In this document: positions 1-8,694 of the stretch, piece after piece
Position numbering within the stretch: position 1 is the stretch's first letter
Layout of the letters: each line of letters begins with the position of its first letter
DNA from: CAVVSD01 sp963757125
Lineage (GTDB): Bacteria > Actinomycetota > Thermoleophilia > Solirubrobacterales > Solirubrobacteraceae
Direction: 5' to 3'
Length of the DNA stretch: 64,000 bases
NCBI GenBank assembly: GCA_963757125.1
Contig: CAVWQP010000009.1
Coordinates: forward strand, 248,001 to 312,000
Position numbers and translations under genes: made by a program
The notes under the pieces: generated by a model
Databases searched by the model: none
What the model saw: only the letters and a program-made list of their open reading frames with translations
What the model was told of the DNA's origin: nothing

Positions 1-2
1 GG

Positions 3-1253
3 GCCCGCGGCTCCATCGTCGCCCCGACGCTCGTGCCGCCCGCGCCGACGGCGCAGATCGGCGTCCTCGACACCTACGTCGACGACACCCACCCGGACCT
101 CGCGGGACACGTCCAGCACCTCCCCGGCCCGGCGACCGGCGTGACGCATCCGCACGGCACGATGGTGTCGTCCGCGGCGGCCGGCGCGTACAACGGCGTC
201 GGCGTCACCGGCATCTTCCCGGGCGCGCAGATCGTCAACTACGGCGTGACGCCGGACCTGCGCTGCTCGGACTCCGTCAACGGCATCACGGCGCTCGCCG
301 CCGCGCACGTCGCGGTCATCGTCGCGAGCTACGGCTTCACGGAGCCCTGCTACGCGGAGTACGACGCGATCGCGCTGGCCTACGGCGAGGGGACGATGGT
401 CGTCGCCGCCGCCGGCAACGAGTTCGAGGCGGGCAACCCCGTCAGCTTCCCCGCGGCCTGGCCCCACGTCCTGTCCGTCGCCGCCACGAACCAGCAGAAC
501 GGGTCGTCGTACTTCTCCAGCGCGAACGCGTCGATCGACGTGGCCGCGCCGGGCGAGAACATCCCGCTCGCGATCCCCGGCGCCCTCGACACCGTCGACG
601 GGACGGCCGACGGCGTGACGCTCGGATCGGGCACGAGCTTCGCCGCCCCGATCGTCGCGGGCGCGGTGGCGTGGCTGCGCTCCGCCCGCCCGGAGATCAG
701 CAACGGGCAGGCGGCCGACCTCCTGCGCCACACGGCGATCGACATCGACAAGAAGGGCTGGGACCAGAACTCCGGCTACGGCCTCATCAACCTCGAGGCA
801 TCCCTGGCCGCCCCCGTGCCGGAGTCCGACCCGCTCGAGCCGAACGACTCGATCGCGGAGATCGACGGCACCGTCTTCCGGAACGCCGACGACCCGGTCT
901 GGAGCGGCGGGGCGCGCAAGCGCATCCCGGCGTCGGTCGACTCGGTCGAGGACCCGATCGACGTCTACCGCGTCCGCATCCCCGCCCGCACGCGGTGGAA
1001 GGCCCTCGTCCGGCCCCACACGCGGACCGGCGACCCCGATCTCCAGCTCCTCCGCGGCGCCGCGACGTCGCTGACGCAGCGGCGCTTCGACGCCGGGCAC
1101 AGCGACCACGGCGCGGGCAGGACGGACTCCGTGACGCTGACGAACCGCGAGGCCACCGCGCGCAGCATGTACGTCGCCGTGTACGTGCCGGACGAGGCCC
1201 GCTACGCCGACGCGCCCTACACGCTCGAACTGGCGCACATGTCCCTGCGCTGA
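3..1253 (+). CDS. Subtilisin-like serine protease (S8), 5' end cut by window edge
   Basis: The reading frame is open from the first bases of the window, so the true start and any signal peptide lie upstream. The catalytic Asp sits in GVLDTYVDDTHPDL, the His in HPHGTMVSS and the Ser in SGTSFAAPIVAG, the three S8 signatures in the correct order. After the catalytic domain comes a segment (LEPNDSIAEI, DVYRVRIPA) resembling the PPC-type beta domains often found at the C-terminus of secreted peptidases. The enzyme is presumably exported and degrades extracellular protein. It ends 13 bp before prfB and has no visible functional link to it. The family call is firm; the substrate is unknown. Confidence 0.88.
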   Translation, partial: ARGSIVAPTLVPPAPTAQIGVLDTYVDDTHPDLAGHVQHLPGPATGVTHPHGTMVSSAAAGAYNGVGVTGIFPGAQIVNYGVTPDLRCSDSVNGITALAAAHVAVIVASYGFTEPCYAEYDAIALAYGEGTMVVAAAGNEFEAGNPVSFPAAWPHVLSVAATNQQNGSSYFSSANASIDVAAPGENIPLAIPGALDTVDGTADGVTLGSGTSFAAPIVAGAVAWLRSARPEISNGQAADLLRHTAIDIDKKGWDQNSGYGLINLEASLAAPVPESDPLEPNDSIAEIDGTVFRNADDPVWSGGARKRIPASVDSVEDPIDVYRVRIPARTRWKALVRPHTRTGDPDLQLLRGAATSLTQRRFDAGHSDHGAGRTDSVTLTNREATARSMYVAVYVPDEARYADAPYTLELAHMSLR

Positions 1254-1266
1254 CGGCCGCCGTCGT

Positions 1267-2407
1267 ATGCTGGACGACATGGCCAGCCCCGCGGTTCCAG
1301 AGTCGATCCCCCAGCGCCTCACGGCGATCCGTGACCAGCTCCAGCTGCTCTCGGACTATCTTTGACCCAGCTCAGCTGACCACCCGGGTCGCGGACCTGG
1401 AGGACGAGATGGGGGCGCCCGGGTTCTGGGACGACCCCGAGAGCGCGGCGCGCCTCGGCACCGAGCACGCGCGCATGCAGCGGCGGCTCGAGGCGTTCCG
1501 CTCGCTGGAGGCCGACGCGGAGGACCTCGCGGGCCTCACCGAGCTCGCCGACGAGGACCCTGAGCTCGCGGAGGGCCTGGAGGAGCAGTTCGTGTCCGTC
1601 GAGCGGCGCCTCGCCGAGCTCGAGGAGCAGCGCCTGTTCTCCGGCCGCTACGACGCGGGCGACGCGCTGGTGACCGTGAACGCGGGCGCCGGCGGCACCG
1701 ATGCCCAGGACTGGGCGGAGATGGTCCTGCGCATGGAGATGCGCTGGGCCGAGCGGCGCGGCTTCAAGGTCGACCTGCTCGAGGCGAGCGCGGGGGAGGA
1801 GGCCGGCATCAAGTCCGCGACCTTCCGCGCCGCGGGCGAGAACGCCTACGGCCTGTACTCCGCCGAGAAGGGCGTGCACCGCCTCGTGCGGCTCAGCCCG
1901 TTCGACTCCGCCAACCGCCGCCAGACGTCGTTCGCCGGCGTCGAGGTCGCGCCCGTCGTCGAGGACGCCGGGGAGATCGCGATCGACACCGACGACCTCC
2001 AGGTCGACACGTACCGCGCGTCGGGCGCCGGGGGCCAGCACGTCAACAAGACGGACTCCGCCGTGCGCATCACGCACCGCCCGTCGGGCATCGTCGTGCA
2101 GTGTCAGAACGAGCGCTCGCAGTCGTCCAACCGCGAGACCGCGATGAAGATGCTGCGCTCCAAGCTGGCCGAGCGCCAGGAGCGCGAGCGCCAGGAGGAG
2201 ATCGCCCGCGAGAAGGGCGAGGCCCAGGACGTGAACTTCGGGTCGCAGATCCGCTCCTACGTGCTGCACCCGTACACGATGGTCAAGGACCACCGGACGA
2301 ATCACGAGATGGGCGACGCGGACCGCGTGCTCGGCGGCGACCTCGACGGCTTCGTGCGCGCGGAGCTGCTGCGCACGGCCGGGCGCCGGGACGCGGAGAG
2401 CCAGTGA
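1267..2407 (+). CDS. prfB: Peptide chain release factor 2, with programmed +1 frameshift
   Basis: RF2 recognises UGA and UAA stop codons and triggers peptide release. The gene is split: a short upstream frame from ATG 1267 (or ATG 1279) reads to an in-frame TGA at 1363-1365, and the rest of the protein continues in the +1 frame from GAC 1364. The main frame carries the catalytic GGQ motif (GAGGQHVNKTDS) and the SPF anticodon-like motif (RLSPFDSANRR) that identifies RF2 and not RF1. The slippage site TATCTTTGAC matches the classical bacterial prfB site, so low RF2 levels should favour frameshifting and raise synthesis. The product is about 379 residues, normal for RF2. Which of the two nearby ATGs is used is uncertain. 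Confidence 0.95.
1357..1366 (+). promoter_or_regulatory. prfB +1 recoding (autoregulatory frameshift) site
   Basis: The sequence TAT CTT TGA C holds the CUU slippery codon directly before the UGA stop, followed by C, the poor-termination context known from E. coli and most bacteria. The P-site tRNA slips from CUU to UUU and decoding resumes at GAC. The usual AGGGGG Shine-Dalgarno-like stimulator three bases upstream is not evident; only CTCTCGGA precedes the site, so any anti-SD pairing would be weak. Confidence 0.9.
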
Positions 2408-2414
2408 TCCCCTA

Positions 2415-3890
2415 GTGGCCGACCGCTCCGAGCAGCCGACCGCGCCGTACCTCGACGCCGTCGTCGGCTACGCCTTCCGGGGTCCCGGGCGCTTCCACGT
2501 CCCCGGCCACAAGGGCGGCGTGGGCGCTGATCCCGGGCTGCGCTTCGCGCTCGGCGACCGTGCGCTGGCGTTCGACGTCTGCCAGGACCTGGAGGGCATC
2601 GACGTCGGCCCCTCGCCGACGCCCTACGAGCGCGCGGAGCTCCTCGCGGCCGAGGCCTATGGCGTCCGCCGGTCGTGGTTCCTCACGAACGGCGCGACCC
2701 AGGGCAACCACGCGATGTGCCTCGCGCTGGCGCCGCTCGGCCGCAAGGTGATCGCGCAGCGCAACTCGCACGCGTCGATCGTCGACGGCCTCGTCCTCAG
2801 CGGCGGCATCCCGTCGTTCGTCGCCCCCGAGTACGACCTCGAGCTGGGCATGGCCAACGGGGTCACGCCCGAGTCGGTGGCCCGCGTGCTCGAGGCGACC
2901 CCGGACGCCGGCGCCGTGTTCCTCGTCTCCCCGACGTACTACGGGATGGTCGCCGACATCGCAGGCTGCGCCGAGGTCTGCCACGCCGCCGGCGTCCCGC
3001 TCGTCGTCGACCAGGCGTGGGGCCCGCACTTCGGCTTCCACCCCGACCTGCCGCCCAGCGCGGCGACGCTGGGCGCGGACGCGGTGCTCACGTCGACCCA
3101 CAAGATCATCGGGTCGCTCACGCAGAGCGCGATGCTGCACGTCGTCGACGGCGACCGCATCGACATCGGCGCGGTCGGCCGCGCCATGCGGCTCCTGCGC
3201 ACGACCTCGCCGTCCTCGCTTCTCCTGGCGTCGCTCGACGCCTCGCGCCGGCAGATCGCGGTCCACGGCGAGGCGATCCTGCACGAGACGCTCGCGGCGG
3301 TCATGCGCACCCGCGCGAAGCTCGCCGGGGTGCCGGGCCTCGCCCTGATCGGCGAGGACATGGTCGGGCGGCCCGGCGTCGTCGCCTGGGACCCGATGCG
3401 CATCGCGATCGACGTCCGCGGCACCGGCTGCAGCGGCTACGAGGTCGTCGACGCCCTGCGCCAGTCCTACGACGTGCAGCCCGAGCTGGCGACGCACGCG
3501 ACCGTCGTGCTCGTCGTCGGCGCCGGGGAGCGCCCGGAGGCGCTCGAGCGCGTCGCGGGCGACATCGACGAGACCGTGAAGCGCATCTCGCGCGACGGCG
3601 AGGCCGAGGCGCTGGTGCGCCCACCGGCGGCACTGGGCAACGAGATGGCCGTCGCGCCGCGCGAGGCGTTCCTCGGGGTGGCGGAGCTCGTCGGCGTCGA
3701 CGACGCAGTCGGCCGCATCTCGTGCGAGTCGATCGCCGGCTACCCGCCGGGCATCCCGGCGCTGCTGCCGGGGGAGCGCATCACGGCGGAGACGGTCGCC
3801 TACCTGCGCGAGCTCGTCGCGAGCGGCGCGCGCCTCCACGGGGCGAGCGACCCCGCGTTCGGCACGATCAACGTGCTCAGCGAACCCTGA
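2415..3890 (+). CDS. PLP-dependent Orn/Lys/Arg-type amino acid decarboxylase
   Basis: This is a fold-type I PLP decarboxylase of the ornithine/lysine/arginine family that would convert a basic amino acid to a polyamine precursor. The PLP-binding lysine lies in the family signature TSTHKIIGSLTQSA; the N-terminal RFHVPGHKGG and the C-terminal SCESIAGYPPGIPALLPGE are also family hallmarks. At 491 residues it matches the short form without the N-terminal wing domain of the E. coli inducible enzymes. It starts at GTG, 7 bp after prfB. Substrate (Arg, Lys or Orn) cannot be decided from the sequence, so no symbol is given. Its last 14 bases overlap the convergent protease gene. Confidence 0.88.
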   Translation: MADRSEQPTAPYLDAVVGYAFRGPGRFHVPGHKGGVGADPGLRFALGDRALAFDVCQDLEGIDVGPSPTPYERAELLAAEAYGVRRSWFLTNGATQGNHAMCLALAPLGRKVIAQRNSHASIVDGLVLSGGIPSFVAPEYDLELGMANGVTPESVARVLEATPDAGAVFLVSPTYYGMVADIAGCAEVCHAAGVPLVVDQAWGPHFGFHPDLPPSAATLGADAVLTSTHKIIGSLTQSAMLHVVDGDRIDIGAVGRAMRLLRTTSPSSLLLASLDASRRQIAVHGEAILHETLAAVMRTRAKLAGVPGLALIGEDMVGRPGVVAWDPMRIAIDVRGTGCSGYEVVDALRQSYDVQPELATHATVVLVVGAGERPEALERVAGDIDETVKRISRDGEAEALVRPPAALGNEMAVAPREAFLGVAELVGVDDAVGRISCESIAGYPPGIPALLPGERITAETVAYLRELVASGARLHGASDPAFGTINVLSEP

Positions 3891-5436
3891 ACGTCAGCTT
3901 CCGGGCCGTCCCGATCCGGCCGGACCCGTCGACCGCGATGACCGCGACCGACGCTGAGCCGCGCGGCAGGCGCGGGAGGCGCAGGGTCCACGTCGTGCCG
4001 CTGCCCTTCGTGCCCGTCACGCGCGCGGTCTTCGCACAGGTCGTGCGGCGGCCGTGCTTGCGGCAGCTCTGCTTCCACGTGACCGTGCCCGTGACCCGGC
4101 GCACGCCGGACGAGGGCGCGGGATCGGTGACGCGCAGGGACACCGTGCAGCGCCGGCTCGCGCAGCGCGCGGCCACGCGGGAGATCCGCGGCGACACGCC
4201 GTCGGTCGTGCTCGCCTGGCCCGACAGACCGAGCGGCGGGATCGTCGCGGGCGGCGCGGGGACGCGCGGGGTCTCGGGCGACGGGATCTGCGTGGTCGGG
4301 ACCGTGGCGGGCGTCACCGGGGTCGAGCCGGAGGAGGCCCATGCCGTGCCGCCGGCGTTGCGGGCGAGCTGGACGCACGAGAGCCCCGTCGTGTCGCCCG
4401 CGGCCACCGTGTAGGTGTTCGACGCCGAGGACTGGACGACCACCGTCGAGCCGTCGGCCTGCCGGCGGTGGAACTCGTAGGAGAACACGAGGTCGTCGCC
4501 GGTCCAGCTGCCGGGCGCGCAGGTGACCACGTCGCCGACCGTCGCCGACGAGGGCATCGTCGGCGCGGTGACGTTGACGGGCGACCACACCGGGTCCGCG
4601 TCCGTCGCGAACGCGTGCAGTGCCGGTTCGCCGAGCCGCGCGTAGACACCGGGGAAGCTCGCGCTGCCACAGCCGGTGCCCCAGGAGGTCACGCCCACGA
4701 GCCGCCACACCGACGGGTTGTCGAGCTGGCCGGCGGTGCCCATCCGGTAGGCGATCGGCCCGCCGGAGTCGCCGAGGCAGGTGTCGGCGCCGGTCGTGCC
4801 GCGCGCGCAGAACATCGTCGCGCCCACGAAGTCGGCGCCGTAGTCCGAGGCGCAGACGTCGTCGGACAGGCGGTTGACGTTCGCCCAGTTCAGCGTCCGC
4901 TGCACGCCGTAGCCGGTCGCGTCGTCCGGGTCCGTCGACGTGTAGCCCCAGCCGGTGATGCGCAGCTGCGAGCCGACGGCCCAGAGCGCGGACTCGGAGG
5001 CGTCGATGACGCTCACGGGCGAGCCCGGCGCGCTCGACGGGATGCGCACGAGCGCCAGGTCGCCGCTCGGGGTGCCGTTCGGCGTCGCCTGCAGGTCCAG
5101 ACCGGGGAACAGCGCGACCGCGGTCGCGCGGGAGAAGGTCGTGTTCGAGAGCACGGTGCTGCCGCTGAAGACGGTGACGTGACTCGGCAAGGCGATGCGC
5201 CCGTCGTCGTCGATCACGCAGTGCGCGGCGGTGAGCACGAGGTCGGGGGCGACGCGCGTCCCGCCGCAGAACCAGTCGTCGTTGTCGAGCGTGGTCGTGA
5301 TCGCCACCTGCCACGGATAGGAGGTTGCGGTGCTCCCACCCGAGACCTGGCCGCCGACGACCGCCTGCGCCGGGACGGCGAGCGCGAGGGCGGAGAACAT
5401 CGACACGAGGGCGACGACGAGCGACCGAGGGACCAT
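3877..5436 (-). CDS. Secreted trypsin-like serine protease (S1) with C-terminal beta domains
   Basis: The 519-residue protein starts with an Arg followed by a long hydrophobic stretch and a signal peptidase site after AQA (about residue 25). The mature chain then begins VVGG, the same N-terminus that activation exposes in trypsins, so signal cleavage alone could yield active enzyme. The catalytic triad is visible: His72 in LTAAHC, Asp126 in DLALVRIP and Ser224 in CLGDSGGPIA. Two beta-type regions follow (about 270-360 and 410-519); the last has paired cysteines and ends in FRVR, perhaps a cell-surface Ig-like module. It diverges from the tocopherol-like operon at 5485. Confidence 0.9.
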   Translation of the reverse strand: MVPRSLVVALVSMFSALALAVPAQAVVGGQVSGGSTATSYPWQVAITTTLDNDDWFCGGTRVAPDLVLTAAHCVIDDDGRIALPSHVTVFSGSTVLSNTTFSRATAVALFPGLDLQATPNGTPSGDLALVRIPSSAPGSPVSVIDASESALWAVGSQLRITGWGYTSTDPDDATGYGVQRTLNWANVNRLSDDVCASDYGADFVGATMFCARGTTGADTCLGDSGGPIAYRMGTAGQLDNPSVWRLVGVTSWGTGCGSASFPGVYARLGEPALHAFATDADPVWSPVNVTAPTMPSSATVGDVVTCAPGSWTGDDLVFSYEFHRRQADGSTVVVQSSASNTYTVAAGDTTGLSCVQLARNAGGTAWASSGSTPVTPATVPTTQIPSPETPRVPAPPATIPPLGLSGQASTTDGVSPRISRVAARCASRRCTVSLRVTDPAPSSGVRRVTGTVTWKQSCRKHGRRTTCAKTARVTGTKGSGTTWTLRLPRLPRGSASVAVIAVDGSGRIGTARKLTFRVR

Positions 5437-5484
5437 GCCCGACACGCATCGGCAGACATGAGCTGCCACCTTGAGTCCTGGACG

Positions 5485-6451
5485 ATGATTTCTCCTGAGA
5501 GGTTGCTGAGCACGTACCGGCGCGCAGGCGCCGATCCGCCCTTCGGCGACCCCCGCCGTCATCACGGCGTGCCCATGGAGGGGTACTTCTGGCGGCTCAC
5601 CGACGTGCGGTCCGGCCGGGTCGTCGTCGCCTTCACCGGGGTGAGCAGGGACGCCGCCGGCGCGACCTGGGCGACCGTCGGGCTCGCCGAGCATCCCGGC
5701 GGCTTCGTGCGCACGGTCGTCGCGCCGCGCGCCGAGGCGGACCACGAGCGACTCGGCGTCCAGGTCGGCACGCAGCTGCGCGCGGACGAGGACGGGCTCG
5801 ACGTCGACCTCGGCCCCGGCGCGTCCCTGCGGGTGCGCTTCACCGAGCGCGTCGGCTGGCCGCGCCGCGCGCTCGGCGGCGTCGGGCTCGGGCACGTCGT
5901 CCCGGGGCTCGGGCAGTACTGGCACCCGCACATGCTGGACGCTCGCGTCGAAGGTGCGGCGCAGCTGGGCGAACGGCGCGTCGAGCTCACCGGCGCGCGC
6001 GCGTACGGGGAGAAGAACTGGACCCCGTACGCGCGCGGGTTCCCGTCGCTGTGGTGGTGGGGCCAGGCGCACGGCTTCGCGCGCGAGGACGTGTCCGTCG
6101 CCTTCGCGGGCGGGCGGATGCTCGGCATCCCGGCCGGCGCGGTGGTCGTGCGGCTGGGCGACGAGCTCGTCCACGTCGTCGGGCCGCCGGCGGCGCTCTC
6201 GATGCGGCTGGGCGAGAACCGCTGGGCCCTGCGCGCGAGGACCGCTGCGGGACGTCGTCACCGTCGCCGGCGACGCCGACGGGGCGCCGTTCCGCTTCCC
6301 GGTGCCGGTCGCGCGCGAGCGCCGCGCCGAGGCGGACGTCAGTGCGATGCACCTCGCCGGCCGCGTGCATCTCGTCGTCCGGCGCGGACGCCGGGTGCGG
6401 TTCGCGGGGACATCACGACTCGCAGGGCTCGAGCAGGGTAGGGAGGGCTGA
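5485..6451 (+). CDS. Tocopherol cyclase-like protein, apparent frameshift near 6236
   Basis: This resembles the tocopherol cyclase family (plant VTE1), which closes the chromanol ring of tocopherols. Visible family features are the N-terminal GVPMEGYFWRLTD, the central YWHPHMLDARV and the strongly conserved AYGEKNWTPYARGFPSLWWWGQ. The frame is open from ATG 5485 to about 6236. The matching C-terminus (from GPLRDVVTVAGDADGAP) then continues one base out of phase to a TGA at 6449-6451, as if one base were inserted near GCGCGAGGACC. The TGA overlaps the next ATG. Intact length would be about 321 residues, shorter than plant VTE1. The context with a VTE3-like and a prenyltransferase gene supports a prenylquinone role; the exact substrate is unproven. 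Confidence 0.72.
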
Positions 6452-7236
6452 TGCCGCCGATCCAGCACAAGCGCGAGGCCTACTGGTTCTACTTCGTCGT
6501 CTCGCGCGTCTACGACCGGTGGGTCAACCCGCTGTTCTGGACCGCGCGGATGCGCACGGAGGCGCTCGAGCTCGCGCGCCTCGGCCCGGGGATGGACGTC
6601 GTCGACGTCGGCGCGGGCACCGGCTTCGCGACCGAGGGGATCGTCCAGCTCGCCGACGCGGACCGCGTCACGCTGCTCGATCAATCACCGCACCAGCTCG
6701 CCCAGGCGCGCGCGAAGCCCGAGCTTGCCCGGTGCGCGATCGTGCGCGGCGACGCGGAGGACCTGCCGTTCGCGACCGACTCCGCCGACCGCTACGTCTC
6801 GACGGGCAGCATCGAGTACTGGCCCGATCCGCAGCGCGGCATCGCGGAGGCCTACCGCGTGGTGCGGCCGGGCGGCATCGCGATGCTGGCCGGGCCCGTG
6901 CTGCCGACCCATCCGCTGGCACGCCGCCTCGCGGACGCGTGGATGCTCTTCCCCGAGGAGGACGAGTACCGCGCGTGGTTCGCCGCGGCCGGGTTCACCG
7001 ACATCGAGGTGCGCCGCATCGCCCCGGACTGGTTCGGGGGCGAGTTCGCGGTCGCGATCGCGGGGCGCAAGGAGACGCCCGGCCACTCGCCCGTCGCGCT
7101 CGCGCCCCCGGAGCCGCCCGACGCGCCGATGACGCCGCGTCGCTGGCTGCGCTTCGCCGCGGGCTCCGTCGCGGGGCTCGCGTTCGTCCCCGTCGCGCTG
7201 GCGCTCACGCTGCGCGCGCGACTCCGGCGCCGGTGA
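6451..7236 (+). CDS. MPBQ/MSBQ-type methyltransferase (VTE3-like)
   Basis: This 261-residue class I SAM methyltransferase resembles plant and algal 2-methyl-6-phytylbenzoquinol methyltransferase, which methylates the quinol ring in tocopherol and plastoquinone synthesis. Distinctive shared stretches are KREAYWFYFVVSRVYD, the SAM motif VVDVGAGTGF, LLDQSPHQLAQA, GDAEDLPF and STGSIEYWPDPQRGI. A generic UbiE-type methyltransferase would not show the SIEYWPDPQRG block. The C-terminus (about 230-255) is a hydrophobic segment followed by a basic tail and may anchor it in the membrane, as in plants. Its ATG overlaps the cyclase stop (TGATG) and its TGA overlaps the GTG of the prenyltransferase, so the three are translationally coupled. 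Confidence 0.85.
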   Translation: MPPIQHKREAYWFYFVVSRVYDRWVNPLFWTARMRTEALELARLGPGMDVVDVGAGTGFATEGIVQLADADRVTLLDQSPHQLAQARAKPELARCAIVRGDAEDLPFATDSADRYVSTGSIEYWPDPQRGIAEAYRVVRPGGIAMLAGPVLPTHPLARRLADAWMLFPEEDEYRAWFAAAGFTDIEVRRIAPDWFGGEFAVAIAGRKETPGHSPVALAPPEPPDAPMTPRRWLRFAAGSVAGLAFVPVALALTLRARLRRR

Positions 7237-8129
7237 GGCCGCTCGTCCTGCTCTGGCGCTTCGGGCGCCCGCACACCCTCATCGGCACCACCCTCAGCGT
7301 CCTGGGGGTCTACGTGCTCGTGGCGGTCGACGTCGCGGAGGTCGGCGATCGGCTCGGCGATCTGCTGGCCACGCTGGTCGCGGCGTGGAGCGTGAACATC
7401 TTCATCACGGGGATCAACCAGCTCACCGACGTCGAGATCGACCGCATCAACAAGCCGTTCCTGCCCATCGCCGCGGGCGACCTCTCGCCGCGCGCCGGGC
7501 GCTGGATCGTCGCCGGGTCCGCCGTGCTCCCGATCGCGATGGCGCTCACCCAGGGCTGGATCGAGATCGTCGCGGTTCTCACGGGTCTGGGCGTCGGCGT
7601 CGCCTACTCGCTGCCACCGTTGCGGCTGAAGCGCTGGCCGGCGCTGGCGGCGCTGTCGATCAGCGGTGTGCGGGCCCTCGTCGTGAACCTCGGCGTGGCG
7701 CTGCACTTCTCGGACTCGCTCGCGGGCGTGCTCGTCGTCCCGGCCGGCGTGTGGGTGCTCACCGCGTTCGTCGCGCCGTTCAGCGTCGCGATCGCGCTCC
7801 TGAAGGACGTACCGGACATCGAGGGCGACCGCCGGTACCGGATCGCGACCTACAGCGTGCGCCTCGGCGGCGCCGTCGTGCTCCGGGCGGGGCTCGCGCT
7901 GCTCGGCGCCGCGTACGTCGGGATCGCGATCGCGGCGCCGTTCCTGCTGGACGGCTGGCCCGCGGTGTTCCTGGCCGGCTCGCACCTGCTCGTCCTCGCC
8001 GCGCTGCTCGTCGTGGCGCGCCGCACCGACCCGGCGGACCGGGCCGTCTTCACCGGCTTCTACATGTTCGTGTGGAAGCTGTTCTTCCTCGAGTACGTGA
8101 TCGTGCCGCTCGCGTGGCTCATGGCGTGA
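7233..8129 (+). CDS. Homogentisate prenyltransferase-like UbiA protein (VTE2/HPT-like)
   Basis: This 298-residue integral membrane prenyltransferase of the UbiA family attaches a prenyl chain to an aromatic ring. Both Asp-rich motifs are present: NQLTDVEIDRINKP and DVPDIEGDRRYRI. The surrounding text (LWRFGRPHTLIGTTLSVLG, AYSLPPLRLKRWP, VNLGVALHF) is of the homogentisate phytyl/geranylgeranyl/solanesyl transferase type and not menA or ubiA. About nine hydrophobic helices are visible. The GTG start at 7233 is fixed by the GTGA overlap with the methyltransferase stop and by the conserved LLWRFGRPHT close to the N-terminus. No hydroxyphenylpyruvate dioxygenase, which would supply homogentisate, is in the window. 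Confidence 0.85.
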   Translation: MRPLVLLWRFGRPHTLIGTTLSVLGVYVLVAVDVAEVGDRLGDLLATLVAAWSVNIFITGINQLTDVEIDRINKPFLPIAAGDLSPRAGRWIVAGSAVLPIAMALTQGWIEIVAVLTGLGVGVAYSLPPLRLKRWPALAALSISGVRALVVNLGVALHFSDSLAGVLVVPAGVWVLTAFVAPFSVAIALLKDVPDIEGDRRYRIATYSVRLGGAVVLRAGLALLGAAYVGIAIAAPFLLDGWPAVFLAGSHLLVLAALLVVARRTDPADRAVFTGFYMFVWKLFFLEYVIVPLAWLMA

Positions 8130-8655
8130 CCTCCTCGGCGCGGGCCACCGCGAGAGGCAGCGGCTCGGAGCCGATGACGCGCTCGAAGCGGCGCACCAGC
8201 AGCCACAGCGCCCGCAGCTGGAGGCGCGCGAAGCGGTCGGTCGGCGCGACGCGCGCCTCGCTGACCAGCGCGCTGCCGTCGTCGTCCTCCTCGACCCAGT
8301 GGCCGAAGAGCACGCGCACGGTCCCGGGCCGGGTCCACTCGCGGAAGGTCCTGACGTCGATGCGCGCGTAGTCGCGGGCAGACGTCCAGATCGGCCCGCA
8401 CAGGCCGGAGATCGACCAGTCGGGTCCCTCGTCGAGGACCGCGAACGGGTAGCGCGCGAACAGGTCGGTGAAGCGCAGGTCGGCCGGGGTGTCCGGGATG
8501 CGCCAGCGGACGAGGCGGCCGAGGGAGCGCGTCTCGTCGAGGCGGAGCTCCTGGGCGGCGCGCCAGAGGTCGGCGGTATGCGCGGTCGACGTCCGGCGGT
8601 GGCGGCTCGTGACCTGCGGGTCGGCGAGCCAGGCGTCGAGATCCGGGGCGGCCAC
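8119..8655 (-). CDS. SRPBCC-like hypothetical protein
   Basis: This 178-residue protein begins with GTG and has no signal peptide. Its pattern (F.DLFARYPFAVLDEGPDWSISGLCGPIW, then SALVSEARVAPTDRFARLQLRALWLLVRRFERVIG) resembles small actinobacterial proteins with an SRPBCC/START-like ligand-binding fold. No catalytic residues can be named. It converges on the prenyltransferase, with an 11 bp overlap of the 3' ends, and diverges from nadC. It may bind a hydrophobic ligand, but any link to prenylquinones rests on position alone. Confidence 0.6.
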   Translation of the reverse strand: MAAPDLDAWLADPQVTSRHRRTSTAHTADLWRAAQELRLDETRSLGRLVRWRIPDTPADLRFTDLFARYPFAVLDEGPDWSISGLCGPIWTSARDYARIDVRTFREWTRPGTVRVLFGHWVEEDDDGSALVSEARVAPTDRFARLQLRALWLLVRRFERVIGSEPLPLAVARAEEVTP

Positions 8656-8694
8656 GCTCAGCCCCCTACCCCGTCGGGCCTATGCTGCGCGCCC

